Part shown: piece after piece, positions 6,592 through 13,583 of the stretch | Numbering within the stretch: position 1 is the stretch's first letter | How the letters are laid out: each line of letters begins with the position of its first letter | From: Candidatus Methanosuratincola petrocarbonis (ex Vanwonterghem et al. 2016) | GTDB taxonomy: Archaea; Thermoproteota; Methanomethylicia; Methanomethylicales; Methanomethylicaceae | Length of the DNA: 14,097 nt | Assembly (NCBI GenBank): GCA_001717015.1 | Contig: MAGV01000072.1 | Span: 1-14,097, forward strand | Reading direction: 5' to 3' | Made by a program: the position numbers and the translations under genes | Notes under the pieces: generated by a model | The model's database searches: none | Told to the model about the DNA's origin: nothing | Seen by the model: the letters and a program-made list of their open reading frames with translations, nothing else

Positions 6592-6638
6592 GGGCTAAAA
6601 ACGCCCAACTTTTTTTGTTTTTCCAATTTCTGTTTTTT
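6592..6638 (+). terminator. Thermosome terminator
   Basis: GGGC (6592-6595) and GCCC (6603-6606) form a short stem just after the stop. It is followed by a T7 run (6610-6616), a T5 run (6618-6622) and a T6 run (6633-6638). Repeated T-runs are typical of archaeal termination. Confidence 0.75.
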
Positions 6639-6693
6639 CACATAAGCAAGCTGCTAGCGGGGCTGTTTTTATGGACACGGATGGGCACCCAGC

Positions 6694-6706
6694 AATGTTT
6701 TAATTT
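6694..6706 (+). promoter_or_regulatory. TATA-like element upstream of the AK6-type kinase gene
   Basis: TGTTTTAATTT lies roughly 33-45 bases before the ATG at 6739, in a position to direct a transcript with a leader of about 10 bases. No clear ribosome binding site precedes the ATG, in agreement with a short-leader gene. Confidence 0.45.
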
Positions 6707-6738
6707 CCGTACCATTTAGACCAACAGGGCAGCCCGCA

Positions 6739-7311
6739 ATGAGAAACGCGATAGTGATAACCGGCACCCCCGGAGTGGGAAAAACGACTGTCGCCAGGGA
6801 GCTGGCAAGGGCAGACGGGTATAGGCTAATCGAGCTGAACTCGCTTGCGAAGGAAGTCGGGGCTCTCGCAGGTCAAGACCCGGAGGTGGGGGCGGCGATA
6901 ATTGACGAGGCCAAGCTCAAGAGGGAGATCGCCAGGGCGCTGAAGTCAGAGGCGGCAAAGTTCATCGTGGAGGGGCACTACGGAGAGATCGTTCCTCCCA
7001 GGTTCGTGGAGAGGGCGGTTGTGATAAGGCTCGATCCCAGGATCTTGAGGGAGAGGCTGATCGGGAGGGGATACCCCCAGTCGAAGGTCGATGAGAACGT
7101 GCAGGCAGAAATCCTCGATTCTTGCCTGGTCAGCGCGGTGGAGGCATTCGGGGAGGGGGCAGTCCTGGAGGTCGATGCCACTGGGCTCGACCTCCGGCAG
7201 CTTGTCATGGACGTCAGGGAGGCCATCTCCGGGCGGGGACTGACCCCAGGCAGCGTCAACTGGGTGACCCAGCTCCAGAAGGAAGGGGCTCTCCTCGAGT
7301 TCCTCCGCTGA
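6739..7311 (+). CDS. AK6/Fap7-type adenylate kinase (archaeal COG1936)
   Basis: The 190-residue P-loop kinase starts MRNAIVITGTPGVGKTTVAR, with Walker A GTPGVGKTT at 9-17, EGHYGEIV (substrate-binding region) near 74-81, and RLIGRGYPQSKVDENVQAE (the LID region plus the conserved ENVQAE motif of the Fap7/hCINAP family). Fap7 has adenylate kinase and ATPase activity and aids small-subunit maturation together with uS11; archaeal homologues bind that protein. About 15 C-terminal residues extend past the core, and their codons overlap the HerA-like gene on the opposite strand. It appears monocistronic with its own TATA-like box. Confidence 0.9.
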   Translation: MRNAIVITGTPGVGKTTVARELARADGYRLIELNSLAKEVGALAGQDPEVGAAIIDEAKLKREIARALKSEAAKFIVEGHYGEIVPPRFVERAVVIRLDPRILRERLIGRGYPQSKVDENVQAEILDSCLVSAVEAFGEGAVLEVDATGLDLRQLVMDVREAISGRGLTPGSVNWVTQLQKEGALLEFLR

Positions 7312-9070
7312 TCGTCCTGCACGCATAGACCAGCGGATCGGCAGAGACCTTGACGAAGAAGTTGCCGGACCTGCTTGGAAGGCTGACTATTGCCTCGCCG
7401 ACAGAGAGGAGGGGTATTGCGCCCACCTGTTTCTCGTCCATCGACGTGGAGGCAGCTATCAGCTCCAAGTCTTCGCCTGACCTTATTGCGTGTATTACCC
7501 TGACGGCAGTGTTCTTGACTACATCCTGGGACACAGAGGATGGGAACTGGGATATGACGACGACTCCCTCACCAAATTTTCTGAGCTCTGCCAGTATCCT
7601 CTCGCCTATGGTCATCGGGTCTTCGGGGCGCCTGGGGGGGAAAACGTTCTGGGCCTCCTCAATGAAGAGGACGTGGCTAAGGTCTTGACGCTCTCCCCTC
7701 TGGACGCAGTAGTCGTAGACCATTTTCATCAGGATGTTCGCGTAGATCGTCCTGTTGTTGACATCCTTGAGGTTTGTCAGGTCGATAGAGACAAGACCCT
7801 GGAAGATCTCGTCCCTCGGGATGGAGTCGACCCCGGAGAGGGCGAACCCGCATGCCCCCTCTGTGAACGACTTGAGCCGACGCATCAGCGCCATCCTGGT
7901 CTCGTGGTCCCAGCTGGAGCGCATGGGCAGCAGGCTCAGTTCGGCTATCAGGTCAGAGACGGTCGGTGTGATTTTGGACCGGTATGCCGCCTTGAGGGCT
8001 TCCCTGAACATGTAGGACTGGGGAGGGGTAAAGCGGAAGACTTGGGCAAAGATGTCAGTGATGAACTCAACCTGGAAACCGAGGTCCTTACCGCTGAACC
8101 CTGACAGGGGGTTTATTGTGAGCCCGCCCTGGGTGCCTGGCTTGAGCACCCTGCCGCCGGCGTCCTCGACTGCCAGAGAGTGCTCACCATGCCAATCCAA
8201 GATTAGGACTGAGGACCCCAAGGAGTAGAGCCGGAGGGCCAAGCTCATTGCAGTCGTGGATTTGCCGCTGCCGGTGGCCCCAAATATCGAGACATGGCGC
8301 CTGATGTCTGTAAGCGGGATGCAGAGGGGGGAAACCTCCTTACCCCTTGAATAGACAAAACCAATCAAAGGTCCCCCGCTGGTTATGGGCGGCTGCACAG
8401 CGGGCACCAAGGAAGACGGCTCTTGGCGATCGGGGGGAGGCGGGACGACTGAAATGACCGCCCCAGAGGGGGGTCTGTCGATGCCACCGATCTTCCCCAG
8501 CGAATAGGGCAAAGGCGAAGAGATGATCAATGATAAATCGTTTCCCTCCAGCCTCCTTGTCTGTGCCTTTGGGAATACCAAGCTGACCAAGCTCTCCAGC
8601 TGCCTTGAGGCCATCTCTGCCCTCTCTAAGAGATTACTCCTCTCGTCGGAGCAGAACCATGCGATGAGCAGGGCCTGGCTCCCGCTCGGCGATTCGCGGA
8701 GCGGAGGGGATCCTGGCAGAGAATACATTACGTAGGCGATCGGCATCCCGAATGAGTCAATAGCCTCGGTGAACCTGCACAGGCGCTCGTAGGCCAGCTC
8801 TTTTTCAAACCTGCCGAAAGACTCGTCATAAGAGGTGCTTATCGAGAGGGCCACAGCCGAATACATCTTGCCACCAAACTCGAGAATTGGCGGCGATTGC
8901 CCAAGCCTGAGAACTGCCCCCCTGTATGGGCTGCGCTTCACCAGTATAGGGATGATTGCGGACAGAAAGAGGATTGAGATCGAAACTGCGGCAGCCAAGA
9001 GAATGCCCAAATAGTCATTAAGGAAAAGGAAGATGAGAAGTGCAAGAAAAAATGAGGGTATTAAGTGCAT
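7256..9070 (-). CDS. Membrane-anchored HerA/VirB4-type ATPase of the pilus locus
   Basis: The 604-residue protein has two hydrophobic N-terminal segments (about 5-18 and 21-43), a soluble region to about 205, a proline-rich linker (VVPPPPDRQEP, 208-218) and a DUF87/HerA-type ATPase domain. Walker A is GATGSGKST (264-272), DWHGEH (292-297) matches the HerA DxxGEY-type motif, TINPLSG follows (318-324), and Walker B with catalytic acidic residues is HVLFIEEAQN (466-475). VVISQFPSSV (504-513) carries the sensor Gln, and HAIRSGED (527-534) a likely arginine finger. Such hexameric ATPases pump DNA or power conjugative and Ced/Ted-type DNA transfer; a role in pilus assembly is also possible. It is the last gene of the pilus operon, 3 bases after the pilin stop, and its 3' end overlaps the AK6 gene by 56 bp. 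Confidence 0.85.
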   Translation of the reverse strand: MHLIPSFFLALLIFLFLNDYLGILLAAAVSISILFLSAIIPILVKRSPYRGAVLRLGQSPPILEFGGKMYSAVALSISTSYDESFGRFEKELAYERLCRFTEAIDSFGMPIAYVMYSLPGSPPLRESPSGSQALLIAWFCSDERSNLLERAEMASRQLESLVSLVFPKAQTRRLEGNDLSLIISSPLPYSLGKIGGIDRPPSGAVISVVPPPPDRQEPSSLVPAVQPPITSGGPLIGFVYSRGKEVSPLCIPLTDIRRHVSIFGATGSGKSTTAMSLALRLYSLGSSVLILDWHGEHSLAVEDAGGRVLKPGTQGGLTINPLSGFSGKDLGFQVEFITDIFAQVFRFTPPQSYMFREALKAAYRSKITPTVSDLIAELSLLPMRSSWDHETRMALMRRLKSFTEGACGFALSGVDSIPRDEIFQGLVSIDLTNLKDVNNRTIYANILMKMVYDYCVQRGERQDLSHVLFIEEAQNVFPPRRPEDPMTIGERILAELRKFGEGVVVISQFPSSVSQDVVKNTAVRVIHAIRSGEDLELIAASTSMDEKQVGAIPLLSVGEAIVSLPSRSGNFFVKVSADPLVYACRTISGGTRGEPLPSGAGSPS

Positions 9071-9073
9071 GTC

Positions 9074-9292
9074 TCAGCCTATCCTGAAGAATGAAAGGAC
9101 TTGGTCCAAGGAGTTCCGCAGGTTATCGATGAATTCGTTCCCATTGAATACAGAGAGGTTGAATGTGTTCTGAACCCCCGAAAGGAGACCTACAACAATC
9201 GACATGACGACTGTCAGCGTCACAATGGATAGCCCTAAAAGAAGCCCCTCTTCGACCAGGGGCGACCCGCGTTTAGAAAAACGCCTCCGCAC
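9074..9292 (-). CDS. Flp-like small type IV pilin with class III signal peptide
   Basis: The 72-residue protein has a basic leader ending in KRG at residues 7-9, then SPLVEEGLLLGLSIV and a long hydrophobic helix to about residue 35. Cleavage by a PibD/EppA-type peptidase after Gly9 would leave Ser at +1 and Glu at +5, the classic pilin arrangement. The mature chain of ~63 residues is the size of bacterial Flp and short archaeal pilins, and ends in an amphipathic tail. GTG 9292 is the start, with AAGGGGG eight bases upstream. It lies between the platform-protein and HerA-like genes. It is probably the major filament subunit of this machine, but the short tail leaves a minor-pilin role open. 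Confidence 0.8.
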   Translation of the reverse strand: MRRRFSKRGSPLVEEGLLLGLSIVTLTVVMSIVVGLLSGVQNTFNLSVFNGNEFIDNLRNSLDQVLSFFRIG

Positions 9293-9297
9293 AATAT

Positions 9298-9315
9298 TCC
9301 CCCTTAGATCGGGGA
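9298..9315 (-). promoter_or_regulatory. Hairpin overlapping the pilin ribosome binding site
   Basis: TCCCC (9298-9302) and GGGGA (9311-9315) can pair with an 8-base loop. The arm nearer the pilin start contains the G-run that should act as its ribosome binding site, so the fold could limit pilin translation, or stabilise a processed transcript. The stem is only 5 bp. Confidence 0.3.
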
Positions 9316-9318
9316 GCT

Positions 9319-10110
9319 TTAAAAAGCAATGCCTATGGCTACCACCAGAACGAGGTAAGTCATGAAATAGACGATCGAGGCGCGCAGAACAGACACTAAT
9401 CCGCCGACAAAGGGCAAAGCCTTTGTGGGGAGGTATGACGACAGGAGTGCGAGCGAATAGAAGACAGAGAAGGCTGGAAAATCAAACCGGATCAGGGACC
9501 CACCCATGGCTGTACCCAGCCGCTGATCGGAAAATAAAGAGCCCAGTATCGGGGAGGCGAAAGCAGTTACTGCGAGGGATGCTGAGGATATCATCGAGAG
9601 CATCTTAAATCGCATCGAAATAGCCCTCAGCCGCACTTCAAGGTCTTGCCTCACCCTCCTCCGGTCCTCCCTCAATTTTACGAAGGACCTGAGCTTCTCC
9701 GCTGACGAGGTTCTGTCGAATCTCAGCAGCGCCGCAACTGCCTCGAAGGTCTGGCTCTCAGAGCGCATGTGCCTGGAGAAGCGGTGCATCACGGATGCGG
9801 CGTCATTACCCTCCCTGAGCGCCAGCAAAGACCTAAAGAGCCTCTTATCGGGCACAGAGGTACTGTATGCATTGACGAGAGCTTCTCCGGGGGATGTCGA
9901 GCTTATGAGCCTTGAGAATGCCAGCAGGAAAGGCGATGTGCCATCAGACTCCTTACACCTGGAGACGCCGCGGATGCGCATCAGTCTGTCGAGTATGAGG
10001 AGCTGAGGGGGCAGAACCAGCACCCACAAAATTCCGCAGGCAGACGCAAGAGGCGCGGTAACTAGGATTGAAACAAGGATCGCCAGAGGGTTAGGGAACA
10101 CATGATTCAT
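9319..10110 (-). CDS. TadC-like pilus platform membrane protein
   Basis: The 263-residue membrane protein has hydrophobic segments at about 9-43 (probably two), 171-195 and in the last 60 residues (two). A basic cytoplasmic region between them contains RSFVKLREDRRRVRQDLEVR. This is the layout of one T2SSF/TadC domain, which anchors the secretion ATPase and turns during pilin extraction. Its ATG overlaps the stop of the upstream TadB-like gene by four bases (ATGA), so the two are translationally coupled. The similarity is structural rather than motif-based, and the exact family name would need a profile search. The pilin gene follows 26 bases downstream. Confidence 0.7.
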   Translation of the reverse strand: MNHVFPNPLAILVSILVTAPLASACGILWVLVLPPQLLILDRLMRIRGVSRCKESDGTSPFLLAFSRLISSTSPGEALVNAYSTSVPDKRLFRSLLALREGNDAASVMHRFSRHMRSESQTFEAVAALLRFDRTSSAEKLRSFVKLREDRRRVRQDLEVRLRAISMRFKMLSMISSASLAVTAFASPILGSLFSDQRLGTAMGGSLIRFDFPAFSVFYSLALLSSYLPTKALPFVGGLVSVLRASIVYFMTYLVLVVAIGIAF

Positions 10111-10904
10111 GAAAGGATCGCCTCTAGCCCCTTGAACCAGCAGAATATCACCGTTATTGCAGCCGAGAAGGCGAGGATCAGGATGGGGGACACAGGTGTT
10201 GTTATCAACCCCCAGACAGCCATGACCATTGACAGCCCTATGGGGAGTATTGTCGAGAGGGCGACCAACAAGGAGAGCATGTCCTCTGACTTGAGGATCC
10301 TGCTGTGCAATTCAGCATACCAATTTGAGACAACAGGGGAGATCCCGCCCTCCCTACCATTGACCGCAGATTTGACCCATTCTGAACATATGCCTTTGCC
10401 GCTGAAGGATCTGAGCATGGCCCTCTCAGGAGGCGTGCCGTCCCTCATCGACATGATCGCTTTTCTGAAGCGTTCGGAAGCCTTACCTGGGACTTCTGAA
10501 GCCTTGCTTGCCGCGAGAGCCAAATTCCCTGTAGCGAGAAGGACAGTCGCAAAGATCTCAAAGGAGTGTGCAGCATCAAAGAGATCCCTTATCTCGGAAC
10601 CCGCGTCGATGATCCTTGGCAGGATGGCGAGGAGAGCCGACACCGTAACGGTGATGGCAACAGCCAAGTGAAGGGGGAGACCCAAAAAGAGGAACGTGAG
10701 CGGCATAGCCACAGTCGAAATCACTAGGAGGTTTAGCCCTGCAGCGAGGATATCCCTGCCTACAGCACCATGCACTTCAATCGCATCGTAGCCCAGTGTG
10801 CTGGAGAGCCGCTGTATCGCGCGGGGCGGTAGGACGGATCGTCGGGAGAAGGCGGAGAGCTGTGCATATCGGGCTTGTGCGCGACCCTTTTTGATGATCC
10901 CCAA
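10107..10904 (-). CDS. TadB-like pilus platform membrane protein
   Basis: The 265-residue protein has a basic N-terminus, TM segments at about 52-74 and 78-96, a soluble stretch (about 100-205) with AAHSFEIFATVLLATGNLAL and a basic ERFRKAIMSMRDGTPPERAM segment, then TM segments at about 209-232 and 239-257. This is the T2SSF-type pattern of TadB/TadC platform proteins. The start is TTG 10904 with GGAGTGTGAT upstream overlapping the ATPase stop; the next ATG (residue 67) would remove the first membrane segment. It is followed with a 4-bp overlap by the second, separate platform protein. Many archaeal pili instead use one ~500-residue platform protein with two such domains. Confidence 0.7.
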   Translation of the reverse strand: MGIIKKGRAQARYAQLSAFSRRSVLPPRAIQRLSSTLGYDAIEVHGAVGRDILAAGLNLLVISTVAMPLTFLFLGLPLHLAVAITVTVSALLAILPRIIDAGSEIRDLFDAAHSFEIFATVLLATGNLALAASKASEVPGKASERFRKAIMSMRDGTPPERAMLRSFSGKGICSEWVKSAVNGREGGISPVVSNWYAELHSRILKSEDMLSLLVALSTILPIGLSMVMAVWGLITTPVSPILILAFSAAITVIFCWFKGLEAILS

Positions 10905-10910
10905 CCCAGA

Positions 10911-12623
10911 TCACACTCCCTGTGCGGGTATAGACATCTCACGGTACGCAGGGGTGGGTTCGAGCTGTCCGGAAGCAGCATCCCAGACGAAGATGTCCCT
11001 GAGAGGGGGAATATCAGCAGGCAGCTCGTCGCGTACGACCTCCGATATCCTTACGACTCTTCTGGTGAAGTTCCCACCGATGTCGAACCTCCGCATCTGC
11101 ACCAGAACACCCAAATCAGAGAGGGAGAGCAACGGGATACGGTGCTGGTAGGCGAACCTCCTCAGCAGCCCTTCGCCGGATGGGGCGTGCACCGTGTGGA
11201 TGCAGCGTATACCAGATGCCAGAATTTGGAACAGGGCTCGGCTGTCAGACTCGGAGAGGACCTCCCCAAAGAAGACGTAGTCAGGGGATTTGTGGAGCAG
11301 GCTGTCCAAGACCTCTCTTCGCCTCTCAGCAGACCCTGCAAACCCTGTCGCGGCGAGCAGCCTGACCTGGTGCTTCCCGAGATGGCGCTGCGTTATGTTC
11401 TCTGCAACATCGGATTCCACAGAGTATTTCCTCCAGTGTGGCGGGGTTTCGAGGTCGAGCGCTATTGCGAGCGTTGTCTTTCCAGAGCCGCTCTCCCCGT
11501 AGATGCTGAAGCTGCTTCCGGCTCTTAGCTTCATGAGTAAGTATGAGACTGCCTCAGGCGGGATTGTCCTGTTCCTGATCAGCATCCCGAAATCGGTCGG
11601 GTTTCTGAAGAACTTTCGGACATCAATCGAGGTGCCTTCGAAAGAGAGGGGAGGGGCGTCGATAGAGACTCTGGCATGGAACTCATTGGTCTTTATCGAT
11701 GCCTTTATTGAAGGGTTCAGGTAATCAGATGCCCTCCCTGAGCTCGCAGCAGAAAATACCAGTAACCGCTCGATCACTCGCGAACCCACCCAAACCGACG
11801 ATTCGCACCTGCCAAGTTCCCTGTGGTCGATGTAGGCGAATGTCCTGGGAGAGTCTGCATAGAACTCTCCGACATTGTCGTCAATCAGTAGCGGGAGGAG
11901 GTCAACCAGACCGACGGACGAATACAGCGCAAAGTTCTCGGCGGGCGCGCTCAGCTTCGAAAAATCCCTGAGGATTGCCCGCCGCTCCTCAATCACCTCC
12001 CCGAGCTCTATCGAAAAAGGGGGCTTGAGGCACTTCTCTTCATGCTTCCTGACCTTCCTTATGAGCCTGAAGGACTCGATCCTTTCTTCAACCGATAGAG
12101 TGCAAAGCACAGGCATGTAGACTAGTCTTCCAGATCGCCTCAGTATGTAAATGGAGTACGGCGGAAGCGAGTACTCTGGCGACCCTAAAGAGACCAGACC
12201 GGATGGGACAACCTGCGGGCGGAGGGCGAATGAGAGCTCATCTCTTGAAAACTGAAGGGACTTGAATCTGGTGAGCTCACTGCAAATCCGACAGAGTCTG
12301 CATCTGATCCCTTTTTTGTGGTAGAGTATACCCAATCGGATTTTCGAAAGGAGTACAGGCCATTCGCTGTTCCGCGAAGAGCAGACCTCCTTTGCGAAGG
12401 TGCAGTCTTTTGACTTCTCCGAGAGTAGATCGAGGCAGAGACGGAGGTCATGGCACACCTGCCAAACCATCTGAAACTGCTCCCGGGTGAGGAGGAGGCC
12501 CTTGTTCCCTGAAAAAAGGCAGAGGGCACATGAACCAGGAGGATCTTCTGAGATCTGTTCGAACTCAGAGATTGACATCCTGGGACTGAGGTTTCGGTAG
12601 ATCTTAAGGGAACCGTTTCTCAA
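10911..12623 (-). CDS. GspE/TadA-family pilus assembly ATPase with cysteine-rich N-terminal region
   Basis: The 570-residue secretion ATPase has Walker A GESGSGKTT (376-384), an Asp-box-like VESDVAENI (402-410), Walker B SPDYVFFGEV (446-455) and a His box HTVHAPS (476-482). The N2-type region FYADSPRTFAYIDHRELG precedes the core. In the family it hexamerises on the cytoplasmic side and drives pilus assembly. The first ~120 residues carry Cys32-Cys35, Cys74, Cys81 and Cys108-Cys111-Cys114, a pattern suggesting a zinc-binding domain that ordinary archaeal pilus ATPases lack. The start is TTG 12623, which overlaps the preceding small ORF by 20 bases; ATG 12578 is the alternative. The next gene begins 7 bases after its stop. 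Confidence 0.85.
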   Translation of the reverse strand: MRNGSLKIYRNLSPRMSISEFEQISEDPPGSCALCLFSGNKGLLLTREQFQMVWQVCHDLRLCLDLLSEKSKDCTFAKEVCSSRNSEWPVLLSKIRLGILYHKKGIRCRLCRICSELTRFKSLQFSRDELSFALRPQVVPSGLVSLGSPEYSLPPYSIYILRRSGRLVYMPVLCTLSVEERIESFRLIRKVRKHEEKCLKPPFSIELGEVIEERRAILRDFSKLSAPAENFALYSSVGLVDLLPLLIDDNVGEFYADSPRTFAYIDHRELGRCESSVWVGSRVIERLLVFSAASSGRASDYLNPSIKASIKTNEFHARVSIDAPPLSFEGTSIDVRKFFRNPTDFGMLIRNRTIPPEAVSYLLMKLRAGSSFSIYGESGSGKTTLAIALDLETPPHWRKYSVESDVAENITQRHLGKHQVRLLAATGFAGSAERRREVLDSLLHKSPDYVFFGEVLSESDSRALFQILASGIRCIHTVHAPSGEGLLRRFAYQHRIPLLSLSDLGVLVQMRRFDIGGNFTRRVVRISEVVRDELPADIPPLRDIFVWDAASGQLEPTPAYREMSIPAQGV

Positions 12624-12750
12624 TCTCGTCTACCTTCTTGGAAACCAGGCATATCGAGTACTCCAGAATCGCGATCCGCTCTTCAAGCACGGAGAGCATG
12701 TCGCCGCCCCTACCTTTTTGGAGCCGCTCTGTCTCCTCACAGTTCATCAC
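12604..12750 (-). CDS. Small predicted coiled-coil protein heading the pilus operon
   Basis: An ORF of 47-48 residues. After a short N-terminus (NCEETERLQKGRGGD) it has a heptad-like helix, LSVLEERIAILEYSICLV, then a charged end (SKKVDEIEKRFP). The start is GTG 12750, with GGAGGT at 12763-12758 seven bases upstream, or ATG 12747. It ends 20 bases inside the secretion-ATPase ORF, so translation is probably coupled. A TATA-like box at 12777-12786 lies just upstream. It lies in the gap before the divergent plus-strand operon and would be missed by a length cutoff. Function unknown; a regulator or adaptor for the ATPase is a guess. Confidence 0.5.
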   Translation of the reverse strand: MMNCEETERLQKGRGGDMLSVLEERIAILEYSICLVSKKVDEIEKRFP

Positions 12751-12776
12751 CAGATCGACCTCCGAGATATGCCAGA

Positions 12777-12786
12777 GCTTAAATGG
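12777..12786 (-). promoter_or_regulatory. TATA-like element of the minus-strand pilus operon
   Basis: The minus-strand CCATTTAAGC lies about 30 bases before the small coiled-coil ORF start and predicts transcription from about 12755. It is divergent from the plus-strand box about 40 bases away. Confidence 0.45.
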
Positions 12787-12817
12787 TAAACCTCCCTTGG
12801 GGAGTTCCCTACGTGGG

Positions 12818-12827
12818 CTTTTATAAC
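12818..12827 (+). promoter_or_regulatory. TATA box of the plus-strand pilus operon
   Basis: CTTTTATAAC is a good TATA match. Usual spacing puts the transcription start near 12848-12850, downstream of the first ATG (12835). The real start of the first gene is therefore probably GTG 12850 or ATG 12862. Confidence 0.55.
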
Positions 12828-12861
12828 GGGCTTAATGACGGGAGAAGCCGTGCCCTCTCGG

Positions 12862-13068
12862 ATGGTGGTCTTTGGGATTGTCTTGCTATTCTGGATCCTG
12901 ATCTCTACAGGGATCGGAGAGGGGAGTCTTTTTCTCTTCTCCAAGCTTCTTGAGTCGGCGACAGTAGAGCATAATGTGATTTTCCTTGCGGCTGTGGAGA
13001 AACTGAATGGCACGGGCAGGTTCGAAGTCGATTCCAATGGAATAATGGGGCTGGTTGAAGATGGATGA
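12862..13068 (+). CDS. Small membrane-anchored protein, first gene of the plus-strand pilus operon
   Basis: From ATG 12862 the product is 68 residues: VVFGIVLLFWILISTGIG as a membrane segment at once, then an extracytoplasmic-looking part of ~48 residues ending GIMGLVEDG. ATG 12835 and GTG 12850 are in-frame alternatives, but the TATA box at 12818-12827 makes 12835 unlikely to be transcribed. I recognise no family. It overlaps the next gene by 8 bases. A pilin-like or pseudopilin role is inferred from its place beside the pilus operon; no Gly-Glu class III cleavage motif is evident. Confidence 0.6.
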   Translation: MVVFGIVLLFWILISTGIGEGSLFLFSKLLESATVEHNVIFLAAVEKLNGTGRFEVDSNGIMGLVEDG

Positions 13069-13264
13069 AGAGGTGCTGGAGGTGCTTCTGATAGTCCCGA
13101 TCATACTTGTCATTTTGACAATAAATGCAACTGTACTGGAGATCATCGGCAGCCAGATAGACACGCTTGAGAATGTTAATGAGATGCTTGGGGCGTCTCC
13201 TTTCGAGTACGTGCTCGACAATGCCTCAGGAAATGTTTACCCGGAGGTCTTCTATGGTGGCTAG
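13061..13264 (+). CDS. Small membrane-anchored protein, second gene of the plus-strand operon
   Basis: A 67-residue product with an acidic start (MDEEVLEVLL), one hydrophobic helix (LLIVPIILVILTINATVLEI) and a hydrophilic rest ending in GG. ATG 13061 overlaps the stop of the previous gene; an in-frame TTG at 13055 is the alternative. The acidic N-terminus lacks the basic leader of pilins, so its membrane orientation may differ. Function unknown; a pilus accessory protein is inferred from context. It overlaps the next gene by 11 bases, in keeping with a tightly coupled operon. Confidence 0.65.
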   Translation: MDEEVLEVLLIVPIILVILTINATVLEIIGSQIDTLENVNEMLGASPFEYVLDNASGNVYPEVFYGG

Positions 13265-13583
13265 GGGGCAAGCATCCCTCATCGATGCGTTGGGTGCCCT
13301 TCTGGTGGCTATTGCGCTGCTATCAGCGGCATTCCTTGCCCGAGCAGACTTTGAGGTCGAGCTTGATGAGGTCGCGGAGAGGGAAAGCCTGAGGCGGGAA
13401 TTCTACCGGTTGAGTGCCTCAGGGAACATGACTCAACTCCTTGATCTGTGTGCTAACCAAGGCAGTCTGGATATCGGGGGTATCAGACTGAGCTCGAAAG
13501 AGCCTGACCAAGGACCATATGTGCCGCTCTTATCGAGCAGGGAAGGGGGAATCACACTATTCTACATAACAAGAAAGGGGTAA
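13254..13583 (+). CDS. Pilin-like protein with a class III-type leader
   Basis: A 109-residue protein beginning MVARG and then QASLIDALGALLVAI, a hydrophobic helix to about residue 28, and a soluble domain that includes REFYRLSASGNMTQLLDLCA. The short basic leader ending in Gly followed by Gln-Ala-Ser-Leu resembles archaeal class III signal peptides (RGQAALE-type), but Ile stands where the +5 Glu is usual, with Asp next. It may be a minor pilin or pseudopilin. ATG 13254 is certain: GGAGGT (13243-13248) lies five bases upstream, inside the preceding gene. It overlaps the next gene. Confidence 0.75.
   Translation: MVARGQASLIDALGALLVAIALLSAAFLARADFEVELDEVAERESLRREFYRLSASGNMTQLLDLCANQGSLDIGGIRLSSKEPDQGPYVPLLSSREGGITLFYITRKG

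Noticed and set aside
7490..8104. Plus-strand ORF of 204 residues inside the HerA-like gene
   Set aside because: Antisense to a clear ATPase containing Walker A and B motifs; no recognisable domain.
10102..11528. Plus-strand ORFs of 189 and 217 residues across the platform and ATPase genes
   Set aside because: Antisense shadows of membrane-protein and ATPase frames that have the expected motifs and coupled spacing.
12747..13037. Minus-strand ORF of 96 residues opposite the first plus-strand pilus gene
   Set aside because: It crosses both divergent promoters and is antisense to an overlapping operon with good start signals.
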